Source: DATJLY01 sp035532935 (GTDB lineage Bacteria > Pseudomonadota > Alphaproteobacteria > ATCC43930 > CGMCC-115725). From it: a stretch of 64,000 nt of DNA. The position numbers and the translations under genes were made by a program. The notes under the pieces are model-generated. The model saw only the letters and a program-made list of their open reading frames with translations. It ran no database searches and was not told the origin of the DNA. Positions 16,538-24,856 of the stretch are shown piece by piece. The stretch lies in NCBI GenBank assembly GCA_035532935.1, contig DATKQE010000008.1, positions 155,777 to 219,776 of the forward strand. Direction: 5' to 3'. Position 1 is the stretch's first letter, and the number at the start of each line of letters is the position of its first letter.

Positions 16538-17998
16538 CTAGGGCCGCGGCATCGTGTCGGCGCGCACATGCACGACGGCAATCGCATCGGAATAGAGCCT
16601 GCGCCATCCCGGAAGGTGGTCCAGCAGAGCAACATCGGGATTTTGCGGCTGCAACAATGTCCAGGTGACGTGGTATTTTGCCAACAGCGCGGGGAGCGCG
16701 GCAAGGTCGCGTTGCCGCCGGAAGAAATCGTCGCCGAACATATCGGCGCGCCCGTCGATGAAGGTCGGGATGCCGACGAAAATGAGATAGCCGCCAAAGG
16801 CGTAATCGTTGAAGACCGGGCCTGAGACTCCCTTGTCCTTGACATAGGCGAGCGCGGCCGCGGGCGCGAACCGGGTGGCGTTGTCGGCAATGCCGATCCG
16901 GATCGCTGCCGCGGCGGCGGCAAGGACGAGACCGCCGGCGCAGACGGCCGGTGCGCATCGTCCGGCGAAGCCTTGCCGGCGCGGGAAGGGTCCGCGCCAT
17001 GGGCGCGCATGAGCCAGGGTCGCGCCAAGCGCCGGCGCCACGATCAGCGGCGCGATCAGCCCGACAATCTCGCCATTGCGCAAATGCCCCAGCGCCAGGT
17101 GCACCAACACCAGCAGCATCAGGATGCGCGTGATCGGCAGGCGGACGCCGACGTAAAGGGCACCGAGCAGGACGAGCAGCAGCCAGGCCTCGAGCGGCTG
17201 CGGCTCTTGGAAGTTCGGACTGCGCCATTCCTGGATCGTGGACATGATGGCGTGCATGCGCAGGAGATCGAACGGCAGGAGCAGTCCCGACAGCCCGTTC
17301 GGCGTCGCCAGCGCCGCCAGCAGCGACAGCGCGCCGAACAGGCCCCAATCGCGTGCGGCGCGAAAAGCCGCGCGCGCGCCGGGCGCCTCGAACACCGCTT
17401 CGGCGGCGAACAGCCCGGCGAGTCCGAGACCGACCATGTACCCGCCGTGAAGATTGGCCCAGAGCAGCATGATGACGGCGGTCCACGGCGATGGCGCCTT
17501 CCCCGCCTCGCGCGCCGCCACGAGGCTGGCGCCCCACAGCACCAGTAGCGGAAACGTGAAGACATGGGGCCGCGCATAGAGATGCGGCATGCACAGTCCC
17601 CACGCGCCGACGGCTCCCACAAGCGCGTAAGCCGGCGGGACGTAGCGGAGCAGCGCCCGAACGAGAAGGGCAATCGCGGCACCGAAGGCAAGGGCGGCTG
17701 CGACGACGAGCCCCGCCCAGCCAAGCTTGCCGTAAGTCCACCCGATGACCACTTCCGCCAGCCATTCATGCGGAACCCACGGCGCGCCGTGCATGGTATG
17801 GGAAAACATGTCGCGGTGCGGAACCGTGCCGTGCGCGATGATCCACCGTCCCACCGCCACGTGCCAATAGGTGTCGGGCTCGGCAATGACGCCGCGCCAT
17901 TTGATCAAGCCCGTGACGTAAGCCACCAATCCGGCGATGAACGGCAGCGATCTTGCGATCAGGACCGAAGGCGCCGGGCGGGAAATTGCGATGTCCAT
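16538..17998 (-). CDS. Polytopic membrane protein, GT-C-like, unknown function
   Basis: 486 residues with about ten membrane helices and a soluble C-terminal part. The first loop has EPDTYWHVAVGRWIIAHG and PHEWLAEVVIGW, with acidic and His residues placed as in GT-C glycosyltransferases (lipid-linked-sugar donors). The C-terminal domain has the motifs NDYAFGGYLIF and FIDGRADMFGDDF, which recur in a family of uncharacterised proteins. ATG 17998 is chosen; upstream in-frame TTG and GTG codons would only add a non-conserved tail. Function as a glycan- or lipid-modifying enzyme is inference. It is convergent with the DUF2891 gene. Confidence 0.7.
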   Translation of the reverse strand: MDIAISRPAPSVLIARSLPFIAGLVAYVTGLIKWRGVIAEPDTYWHVAVGRWIIAHGTVPHRDMFSHTMHGAPWVPHEWLAEVVIGWTYGKLGWAGLVVAAALAFGAAIALLVRALLRYVPPAYALVGAVGAWGLCMPHLYARPHVFTFPLLVLWGASLVAAREAGKAPSPWTAVIMLLWANLHGGYMVGLGLAGLFAAEAVFEAPGARAAFRAARDWGLFGALSLLAALATPNGLSGLLLPFDLLRMHAIMSTIQEWRSPNFQEPQPLEAWLLLVLLGALYVGVRLPITRILMLLVLVHLALGHLRNGEIVGLIAPLIVAPALGATLAHARPWRGPFPRRQGFAGRCAPAVCAGGLVLAAAAAAIRIGIADNATRFAPAAALAYVKDKGVSGPVFNDYAFGGYLIFVGIPTFIDGRADMFGDDFFRRQRDLAALPALLAKYHVTWTLLQPQNPDVALLDHLPGWRRLYSDAIAVVHVRADTMPRP

Positions 17999-18302
17999 GT
18001 CTGCTGGCACAAGCGGAGCGTGGGGGCTTCCGGACAAGGTCGGGAGGGTCGGAGCGGTCGCCGCATTGCCGTGGCGCAATCAGCCGGCGAATCGTTGCGC
18101 GTTAACTATAGCGAAGGACCGGGAGAGCGACGACGAAAAATCCGGTGCCGGCTCGCTCCCGGCGCCGGGGCGGCATCGGCCGGGCCGGCCGATGCCAAAA
18201 AGTCGCATCGAAAGGCTCGGGCAACAATAGAATTCCTGTTTTTTCAATGATTCTTGCGGTAGCATGTTTCGGTCGAAACCATCAGTACCTTGGAGGATAT
18301 TT
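17999..18302. other. Intergenic region upstream of the micropeptide gene
   Basis: 304 bases between divergent starts. It holds a strong 25-base hairpin (18172-18196) and then an AT-rich stretch (18220-18290) that probably carries the peptide gene's promoter; no convincing -35/-10 pair could be fixed. Nothing else recognisable. Confidence 0.5.
18172..18196. repeat. 10-bp-arm inverted repeat
   Basis: GGCATCGGCC and GGCCGATGCC flank a GGGCC loop, directly followed by AAAAAG. As a transcript it would form a very stable hairpin. It lies about 105 bases before the micropeptide start and could insulate that gene from upstream transcription. Confidence 0.7.
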
Positions 18303-18407
18303 ATGAAGAAGGCAATTCTTGCGTTGCTCATTGCGCTCGGCTTGAGCGTCGCTTTCGTTTCGTCATCCCTGACGGTCCAGGCGCAGAACAAGTGCGACAA
18401 TTGCTGA
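18303..18407 (+). CDS. 34-residue secreted Cys-peptide precursor
   Basis: ATG 18303 has TGGAGG seven bases upstream and the frame closes at TGA 18407. The product is a textbook Sec signal peptide: MKK, a hydrophobic core AILALLIALGLSVAFV, a polar c-region and a VQA cleavage motif. What remains after cleavage is only QNKCDNC, seven residues with a C-x-x-C pair. An intrinsic terminator follows at once, so the unit is promoter, ribosome site, peptide and terminator. I do not recognise a family. The mature peptide could be a signal, a thiol/metal-binding peptide, or the protein may act uncleaved in the membrane. Coding evidence is strong for so small a gene: ribosome site, signal peptide and terminator agree. 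Confidence 0.75.
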   Translation: MKKAILALLIALGLSVAFVSSSLTVQAQNKCDNC

Positions 18408-18424
18408 TCCGCGCGTGACGGGGG

Positions 18425-18456
18425 GCCGCTCGCATTGCGGGCGGCTCTTCCCTTTT
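18425..18456 (+). terminator. Rho-independent terminator
   Basis: A 9-bp stem (GCCGCTCGC / GCGGGCGGC, one T-G wobble) with an ATT loop is followed by TCTTCCCTTTT. It lies 17 bases after the micropeptide stop codon and before the convergent STAND ATPase gene end. Confidence 0.7.
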
Positions 18457-18486
18457 CCGTTGCGGCTTGCACCTTATCCTTGAAGC

Positions 18487-21400
18487 CTATTTCGACCGGG
18501 CGCCGCCGAGCCGGTCGAGTTCCCGACGGCAATAGTCCGTCACGTCCTGCGGCCATGCCGTCCGCGGATTGTAGACCGCCCGCTTCACCGGCACGGACGC
18601 GCATTGGTTGAATTCGTCGGCTGCGGCGGGACCCTTTCGTTGCATGAGCAACGTCAGCGCCAATCTCTGATGTGCCATGGCCAGGCTCTTTTGCCACTCG
18701 GCATTCGATTGGTCCTCCCCGGTCAAGCGCGTCATGACCGTCAAGTCCTTGCCGTACTCGGTCGCGGCATCGTCGAGCCTGCCGAGTTCGCGCAACGCAT
18801 CGCCGACCTTCTCGCGCGCGTTCGCCGCATCGTAGAGCGCGCGACCTTGCGCAGGGTCCTTGGCGAGGACCTCTTCCGCCATCGACGAATAGGTTCGATA
18901 TTCCTTCAATGCGCCGTCGAAATCCTTCTCGGCCATCAACACCTCGCCGATGCGCTGGTGCGCGATCTCCAGAAACTGATGCCAGCGAAAATTGGCGGGA
19001 TCGATGTCGTTTACCAATTTGGCGGCCATCGCCTCGTAGACCTTGTATTCGCCGAGCGCTTCCGGGAATTTGGCCTGGGCGAACTGCGAATCGCCCAGTC
19101 TTTGATGGCTTAGCGTCAGGGCATCCTGGAAGATGGCGTTCTGCGGCTCCGCGGCGACCGCTTGCGCCGCCGCCGAACTGAACGACCGGTACTGGACATT
19201 GGCCTCTGCCGGCTTGCCCTGCGTCAGCAGGACGTCGCCGAGCCGCTCGTAACCAAAGGCCAATGCGCGCAACCACTGCGGGTTCCCCGGCTGGCGCGTA
19301 TGCAGTTCGGTCGCGTGGTCGAGCCAAAGGCGATATTCCTTGGTCGCGCCGTCGAGATCGCCTTGCGTGCGCAAGGGATCGGCCACCCGCTCATAATCGA
19401 AGAAAAGCGAGCGCTGCATTTCCTCGTCACCGGGATTTGCCGTCACGATCTTGAGGGCGGCGTTCACCGCCTCGCGGCCCCGCTCCAACGCGCCGGGGAC
19501 GTCGCCCTGATAGAGCAGCGCGTCGCTGAGCCGTCCGCGCGCGACCGCCCACAATCGCCGCCATGCGACGCTCGCCGGGTCCTTGCTCAGAAGACGGTCG
19601 GCGAGCGCGTTCTCGTCGTCGGCGAACTTGCGCGCGGACACGATGTCGCCGAAGGTGACATAGGCCAAGGCGAGATCGTCGAGCAGCCGGATCCGCGCGC
19701 TTGTCACGTCGTCGCCGTCGCCGCTGAGCCGACTGACGGTCTTGAGCGCTTGCGCCATCAGCGGCTTCATCAGGGCCGTCGAGATCGAGCCATCCTCGTA
19801 GCTGTTCGCCAGAAGCTGACTCGATCCTGCGGCCTGATCCACGGCGACGTGGTAATTGTTCGCGGCTTCGTCGAGGGCGACCGTGGCGACGCCGCGCTCA
19901 TACCATGCGACCGCGCCGAACGAAGCGGCCGCCACGAGCAGAATTCCGGCGATGATGCTGGCATTGCGGAAGATCCGTGCGATCCGCTGCGCCGTCCGCA
20001 GCTCCTTGAGGCGCAATTCCTCCTTGCGCCGCTCCTCCTCCGCTTTGCGCGCCCGGTCGGCCAAGAGCGAGGCGTCGATATAAGCGGCCACCTCGGGATC
20101 GAGCGCGTCGCGGTGGTCCTTGCGGATTTCCTCGGCCTCGGCGAGCCGGCGCGGCGACAGCAGCAGGAGGTCCGGGTCGTTGTCGTGGCCGTCCCAGTTC
20201 GCCTGCTCGCCCTGGAGCCGCCGCCGCGCGATGAGGAACTCGCGCTGGTCGTCGATCAGCTCCTTGAGCCGCGGCCAACGCGCGAGCAATGCCTCGTGCG
20301 CGATCCGTAAGGTCCGCCCGGTGCCCGGGTCGTCGGCGACCACGAGCCGCGCCGCGACCAGCCGTTCGCCCAGCCGTTTCTGCAGCGGATCGGCGAACGA
20401 AGCCTCGCGCACCATGCGCGCCGTCGCCGTTCCCTTGAGCTCGTCCACCTCGACGAGGCTGAGCAGCACGGTGCGGAGCGCCTGCGCCAGACGCGGCGGC
20501 AGCTCGCCCGGTGGCGTGTCGTCCGTCGCTTCGAGCGCCATGGCCGCGGCCAGGTCGCGGACGAGTTGCTCCGCATGATTGGCGATCGCGCCCTGGAGCC
20601 CGCCGAGCTCGTCGTAGCGATGGAATGTCAGGACGTTCCGCGGCGTCTCCGTGTCGTCGTGCGACGCCGCGACATCGCCCGATTCGATGTCGCGGCGATA
20701 GAGCTCGTCGAGCACGAAGGAGAGGAGCGGCAGCGCGGCCGGATCGCTCGCCGCGTCGTCGCGGATCGCCTGGGCGAGGTTGGTTCCCGGCTCCCGCTTG
20801 CTCGCGGCGGCATCGCCCGGCCCGTCGCCGGTATAGACCTCGAACCCGACCCCGGCCGCCTCGGCGGGGAGCGTGATGATCTGCTCGATCTCCACGGTGC
20901 TGGGCGGCGCCAAAAGATATTGCCCTTGCGCCGCCAGCTCCCTGAGCGCCGGCAGCTCGACCATGCGGTGAAAGAAGTCGCTCCGCATGGTGGCGATGAC
21001 CCAGACGAGGCCGCTGCGCGCGAGCCCGGCGACGAGCCCGTCGATCGCGCGGCGCGATGCCTCGTCGAAGCCCGGCGCGGTGAACAGCACCTCCATCTGG
21101 TCGAGCATGAGCACCAGCCGGGCGCACGACGATTCCTGCCGGAACGCGTCCTTCTCGGTGGCGGCAACTCGCTCGAGCGCAAGGCGCAGGGGCATGACGG
21201 CAAGGTCGTTGCCGCCCTTGAGTTGCGCCGCGACATCCTTGGGCGCGAACCCGACCGCGCGCAGCTCCGGCAGCGCTTCCGCCAAGGCGTTGGCGAAGCC
21301 TTCATAGGGATCGGGCAGGAGCTGGTCCGGCACGATGATCGCATGCCGCCACGCCGTCGCGCCGGCGACGATGCCGGGCGTCACGAGATCGGGCAGGATG

Positions 21401-22227
21401 CCGGCGCGCACGAGCGAGGATTTGCCGGAGCCGCTGGCGCCCAACACCAGCATGAAGGCGGCGCCGTCTTCGGCGCGGCGGACGAGCGCCTCGATGATCT
21501 CGCGCTCGGCCCGTTCGCGGCCGAAGAAGATCGCCGCATGCTCGCTGTCGAACGCCTGAAGCCCGCGATAGGGCGAGCCGTCCCACCACGAGACCTGCTG
21601 CGCCGCGTCGGTCGTGCGCTCGACCCGCAGCGGGCCGGGCGGCAGCCGGACGCGCAGGATTTCGCGCAGATCCCGCTCGATCAGCGCCTCGAACTCGTCG
21701 AGCGCAACGAAGCGGTTGAACGCCGCCTTGAAGTGGCCTTCGGCATCCTCGAAATGCCGGTGCCAGAAGCCTTGCAGCGCTTCCCATTGCTGCTTCGCCT
21801 GGTCGAGTTCCTCGGCGCGATCCCACTGTGCCTCGGCCTTCGCGATCTTGCGGTAGACGAGAAGATCGGGGACGCCGTGGCGGCGCTGGCGCGCAGCGAG
21901 CGCGTCCTCGTATTCCCACTCCGTGCCGGTGACGGGAACGCGGCCGTCGATGCCCCGGTATTCCGTCTTCTCGGTGCGTTCCGGCAGCGGCGTGCCGAGC
22001 CGCCGCCACAGGATCAGCACGACGATGTCGGCATTCGATGGCGGATCGATGATGTCCTGGAAATGGGCGCCGCCGAGCTGCGGATTGAGCTCCCACAGCA
22101 CCGGCTGAATATCGAAGAAGCGGGCGAATTCACGCTGGAGCCGGGTGATGACCAGCGACGTCCGCCGCCGTTCCGCGCTCACGTCCGACGGCGAGGAGAT
22201 GAAGATCTTGAGACGCGACTGCGGCAT
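18487..22227 (-). CDS. TIR/DUF4062-like nSTAND ATPase with C-terminal TPRs
   Basis: 1246 residues. ATG 22227 has AAGGAG five bases upstream. Residues about 5-100 (LKIFISSPSDVSAERRRT, NADIVVLILWRRLG) form a DUF4062/TIR-like domain. At about residue 215 the nSTAND1 module starts: SPYRGLQAFDSEHAAIFFGR, P-loop LGASGSGKSS near residue 262, Walker B LVLMLDQMEVLF and arginine-containing ATMRSDFF. A helical bundle follows, then one membrane helix near residues 753-775 (SIIAGILLVAAASFGAVAWY), then about seven TPR-like units (LGDVLLTQGKPAEA, RIGEVLMAEKDFDGA and similar) in the last 450 residues. STAND proteins are ligand-triggered switches in signalling or antiphage defence; which applies is unknown. 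The TPRs lie across the membrane from the P-loop or alongside it, depending on topology. It lies 300 bases downstream of the cyclase gene on the same strand. Confidence 0.8.
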   Translation of the reverse strand: MPQSRLKIFISSPSDVSAERRRTSLVITRLQREFARFFDIQPVLWELNPQLGGAHFQDIIDPPSNADIVVLILWRRLGTPLPERTEKTEYRGIDGRVPVTGTEWEYEDALAARQRRHGVPDLLVYRKIAKAEAQWDRAEELDQAKQQWEALQGFWHRHFEDAEGHFKAAFNRFVALDEFEALIERDLREILRVRLPPGPLRVERTTDAAQQVSWWDGSPYRGLQAFDSEHAAIFFGRERAEREIIEALVRRAEDGAAFMLVLGASGSGKSSLVRAGILPDLVTPGIVAGATAWRHAIIVPDQLLPDPYEGFANALAEALPELRAVGFAPKDVAAQLKGGNDLAVMPLRLALERVAATEKDAFRQESSCARLVLMLDQMEVLFTAPGFDEASRRAIDGLVAGLARSGLVWVIATMRSDFFHRMVELPALRELAAQGQYLLAPPSTVEIEQIITLPAEAAGVGFEVYTGDGPGDAAASKREPGTNLAQAIRDDAASDPAALPLLSFVLDELYRRDIESGDVAASHDDTETPRNVLTFHRYDELGGLQGAIANHAEQLVRDLAAAMALEATDDTPPGELPPRLAQALRTVLLSLVEVDELKGTATARMVREASFADPLQKRLGERLVAARLVVADDPGTGRTLRIAHEALLARWPRLKELIDDQREFLIARRRLQGEQANWDGHDNDPDLLLLSPRRLAEAEEIRKDHRDALDPEVAAYIDASLLADRARKAEEERRKEELRLKELRTAQRIARIFRNASIIAGILLVAAASFGAVAWYERGVATVALDEAANNYHVAVDQAAGSSQLLANSYEDGSISTALMKPLMAQALKTVSRLSGDGDDVTSARIRLLDDLALAYVTFGDIVSARKFADDENALADRLLSKDPASVAWRRLWAVARGRLSDALLYQGDVPGALERGREAVNAALKIVTANPGDEEMQRSLFFDYERVADPLRTQGDLDGATKEYRLWLDHATELHTRQPGNPQWLRALAFGYERLGDVLLTQGKPAEANVQYRSFSSAAAQAVAAEPQNAIFQDALTLSHQRLGDSQFAQAKFPEALGEYKVYEAMAAKLVNDIDPANFRWHQFLEIAHQRIGEVLMAEKDFDGALKEYRTYSSMAEEVLAKDPAQGRALYDAANAREKVGDALRELGRLDDAATEYGKDLTVMTRLTGEDQSNAEWQKSLAMAHQRLALTLLMQRKGPAAADEFNQCASVPVKRAVYNPRTAWPQDVTDYCRRELDRLGGARSK

Positions 22228-22260
22228 GGTCTCCTTGCTCCTCCGCGCTTCGGCCCATCC

Positions 22261-22320
22261 ACAACTGTGCTGTCCCACCGACGCCGGGCGTCAGCCGACC
22301 GGCGCACAATGGACAGTTGT
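22261..22320. repeat. Nested dyad in the STAND gene leader
   Basis: ACAACTGT (22261-22268) and ACAGTTGT (22313-22320) enclose a further GC-rich hairpin (GACGC-CGG-GCGTC). It lies 34 to 93 bases upstream of the STAND ATPase start, so it would be in or just before its 5' leader. The 299-base gap between this gene and the cyclase (22228-22526) contains no gene. Confidence 0.5.
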
Positions 22321-22526
22321 TGCGGGACAACCGCGGGTTCGTGTTATGGAAATCGTTCGCCTTATTCGACGCGGAAATGGTCCGGCAATGACTGTACGCA
22401 ACGAGGGCATCCGGCGGATTTCCAAGGCCTCGATTATTTTGCCGCGCTTCCGTTACCAAGCAGCAAGGCCATGCTCCCGCGGTGCAGGCGGTTCGTCATC
22501 GTGGGCCGATCATGGTTAAGATTCCG

Positions 22527-24398
22527 TCACGATGGCGTTCGCCGCCGATGCAACAGAAACATGCGCATGTGGCCGTACTTCTTCGCTGCCTCGGTCATGC
22601 CGACATACTCGCAAACAAAATCCCGGCCATGCTCCAGCGCCACGACCGCAGCGAATGTCTCGGTGACATAGACGCAGCCTTCCGGCGTCACCGGCTCGAT
22701 GCGCGCCGCTCGGCTGACGTGGGCGCCGAAATAGTTGATCTTCTTCAGCACCGGATCGACGGCCGGATAGGCGGGGCCGAAATGCCCGCCGACGCGCAGC
22801 GCCATGTGGCCGGGCAGGCCGAGCGCCGCCAGATCGAGCCGTCCGATCGCGCTCTGCAGATCGAGCGCGCAGGCGGCGGCCTGCCCAACGTCTTCGAACA
22901 CGAGAAAGAGTCCGTCGCCCCACGTGTTCGCAAAGCAGACCGCGTTGCCGAAAGCGTCGACGACCTTGGCCATCTCGCCAAGGAGGCCCGCGATGTAGCG
23001 CGGCAATTCGACGTCGGAGAGCTTGCTGAACCCCTTGATGTCGCAGAACAGCATCGCGCGCGCCAGCCGCCCGCCGGGAGACGTCGTCGTCGTCGGCGTC
23101 GCGGCATCGGTCTTGTCAGCGACAATCCGCCGGCGCTGGTTTCGCGGCGGAATGATCGTCTGTCCCAGGCCGCTTGCGCGCCAGCGCTCCACATCGGCCG
23201 CGGTGCCGGCGACCCCTTCCGGCGCCTCGCCATCCCATACGCTCATCTGCTCGGCTTCGGTGCCGAGATGCCGCGCGCGCAGCACGGCAAGCCCCATCGC
23301 GATCCTGCTGCAATAGGCGAACAGGCGATCGTCGCCGAGATAGGCGTCCTCGGTGGCATAGCGCACGGTGTCGGCAGCGGCATAGCAGGCCTCGAAGCGA
23401 CGGACCCAGTCCTCGCCCGCGGGTCGCACGGAGATGTCGACGAACTCCTCGCGCGCAAATGGCACGACGACATGCAAGCTCGCGCCCCGCCGCAGCAGCG
23501 ATTCGGCAAAAAGAATGTCGGCCCCCGAGGCCAGCGAGCCATAGCCGAAGCCGACGCGCCCGCGCGCGAGATGCGCGGCGATCTGCGCCGCGACGGCAAG
23601 CTCGTCGGCGGCCTCGAAGCGACCGCGCTGGCCGCGCGGCTTGATGAGATGACCGACATAGTGGACCACAAGCGGTGGCGCGATCTCGCCGGCAAACCGG
23701 CCCGCGTCGATACCCTTGGCCTTCAGCACGAGCTGAAGCTGCTTCCACGTCGTTGCGAGCGCGGCGTGATCGCCGCCATTGGCCGCAAGAGCCCTGGGCA
23801 CGAGCGCATGCGCGGCATCGACCGCGCCCAACAGCAGCAGCGCCTCGACGCGTGTCGCGAGACGGTAGAATTCGTCGGCTTCGATCCCCGCGACAGTCGC
23901 CGGTTCTCGCTCCGCTGCGTCGAGCTCGTTCAGGATCCGTCGCGCGAGCGCTGCGGCGGCGGCGGCGTCTCCCGCCAAGAGGCGCAGGGTCGCCGCGTTG
24001 ATGCCGGGATAATAGCCGCGCGTGCGCCGATAGATTTCGCCATAGCGCTCGGCCGCCACGCCGAAGGCGCGGCGCCGATCCGCCTCGTCGAGGGTGGCGA
24101 GCGCCTGGTCCTTCAGCAATCGGGCACGGAGCGCCGCGATGTCCTCGTGATCGGCTTCGGCCGCGGCGAGGCCGTACGCGTCATACTGGCGACACGCGAG
24201 TTCGGTCGCTCCGGCGCGCGCCAGGCACAGCACGGCACGATGCCTGAGCCAGAGATCGTGCGGGACCATCGCCAATCCCTGGGTCGCAATGTCGTAGGCC
24301 TTGAACAGCTCGCCCGCGCTCTCGAACGATTTGGCTTCTGCCAGCCAATCGCTCGCCGTGTGCCGCGATCGATCGGGTCCGTGCTCATCCTGCTGCAT
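22527..24398 (-). CDS. Class III nucleotide cyclase with TRAFs-binding-like N-terminus
   Basis: 623 residues, soluble. Residues 1-210 are helical repeats of the TRAFs-binding (DUF4071-like) type (AYDIATQGLAMVPHDLWLRH, RYGEIYRRTRGYYPGINAATL). Residues about 240-390 form a Rossmann-like, SLOG/TIR-resembling domain (FGYGSLASGADILFAESLL, LHVVVPFAREEFVDIS). From about 440 a class III cyclase domain follows: first metal Asp in MLFCDIKGFSKLSD, second in NTWGDGLFLVF, and FGAHVSRAARIEP at the dimer face. The Arg of the R-x-E segment is kept, but Ser stands where the transition-state Asn usually sits, as in several rhizobial cyclases. Product cAMP or cGMP cannot be told. The STAND ATPase gene follows 300 bases downstream. 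Confidence 0.8.
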   Translation of the reverse strand: MQQDEHGPDRSRHTASDWLAEAKSFESAGELFKAYDIATQGLAMVPHDLWLRHRAVLCLARAGATELACRQYDAYGLAAAEADHEDIAALRARLLKDQALATLDEADRRRAFGVAAERYGEIYRRTRGYYPGINAATLRLLAGDAAAAAALARRILNELDAAEREPATVAGIEADEFYRLATRVEALLLLGAVDAAHALVPRALAANGGDHAALATTWKQLQLVLKAKGIDAGRFAGEIAPPLVVHYVGHLIKPRGQRGRFEAADELAVAAQIAAHLARGRVGFGYGSLASGADILFAESLLRRGASLHVVVPFAREEFVDISVRPAGEDWVRRFEACYAAADTVRYATEDAYLGDDRLFAYCSRIAMGLAVLRARHLGTEAEQMSVWDGEAPEGVAGTAADVERWRASGLGQTIIPPRNQRRRIVADKTDAATPTTTTSPGGRLARAMLFCDIKGFSKLSDVELPRYIAGLLGEMAKVVDAFGNAVCFANTWGDGLFLVFEDVGQAAACALDLQSAIGRLDLAALGLPGHMALRVGGHFGPAYPAVDPVLKKINYFGAHVSRAARIEPVTPEGCVYVTETFAAVVALEHGRDFVCEYVGMTEAAKKYGHMRMFLLHRRRTPS

Positions 24399-24594
24399 CG
24401 CAATCCCCGCCCCAGGCAGCGAAAATCACGACCCTTGACCAGGTCCGACCCGCCCGCCCTGCCGCACCCCTCATTGGGAGTATATCACCGCTCTCGTTAA
24501 TAATGCCGCCGAGGCGGCAGCCGGGCGGTCGTGTATCGCGGCGAGCTGTGCGGAAGATCGCCAAGGCGGCGGCGAAAGACGAGCTCGAAAGGCG

Positions 24595-24765
24595 CTAATC
24601 GTTCGCCGCCTCAAGCTGCTGAGCCTTGAGCTCGATATGTTTCGCCAGGAGGCGGCGGCTTTGCCGTTCCTCGGCGCTGCCCCCGAGTTCGGCCCACCCT
24701 CGATACCATGCGGCCAGCGCTCGAAGCTGTTCAATCTCGCGACGGTGCTCGGCGAGCTTGTCCAT
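24595..24765 (-). CDS. Small helical protein, unknown
   Basis: 56 residues from ATG 24765, highly charged and entirely helical: HRREIEQLRALAAWYRGWAE then AEERQSRRLLAKHIELKAQQ. Small proteins with this Trp-Tyr-Arg-Gly-Trp centre are frequent in alphaproteobacteria without known function. It lies between slipin and the cyclase on the same strand, with 91 and 196 base gaps. A longer frame from 24801 adds a non-conserved tail. Confidence 0.55.
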   Translation of the reverse strand: MDKLAEHRREIEQLRALAAWYRGWAELGGSAEERQSRRLLAKHIELKAQQLEAAND

Positions 24766-24856
24766 GCCGCCCAGGCTGGGCGTCAACGCCGAGCCATACA
24801 ATGCGATAGATCAATCGGGGCGGCGGCCCGCCGGCGAACGGCAGCGGGTCGAGGGC

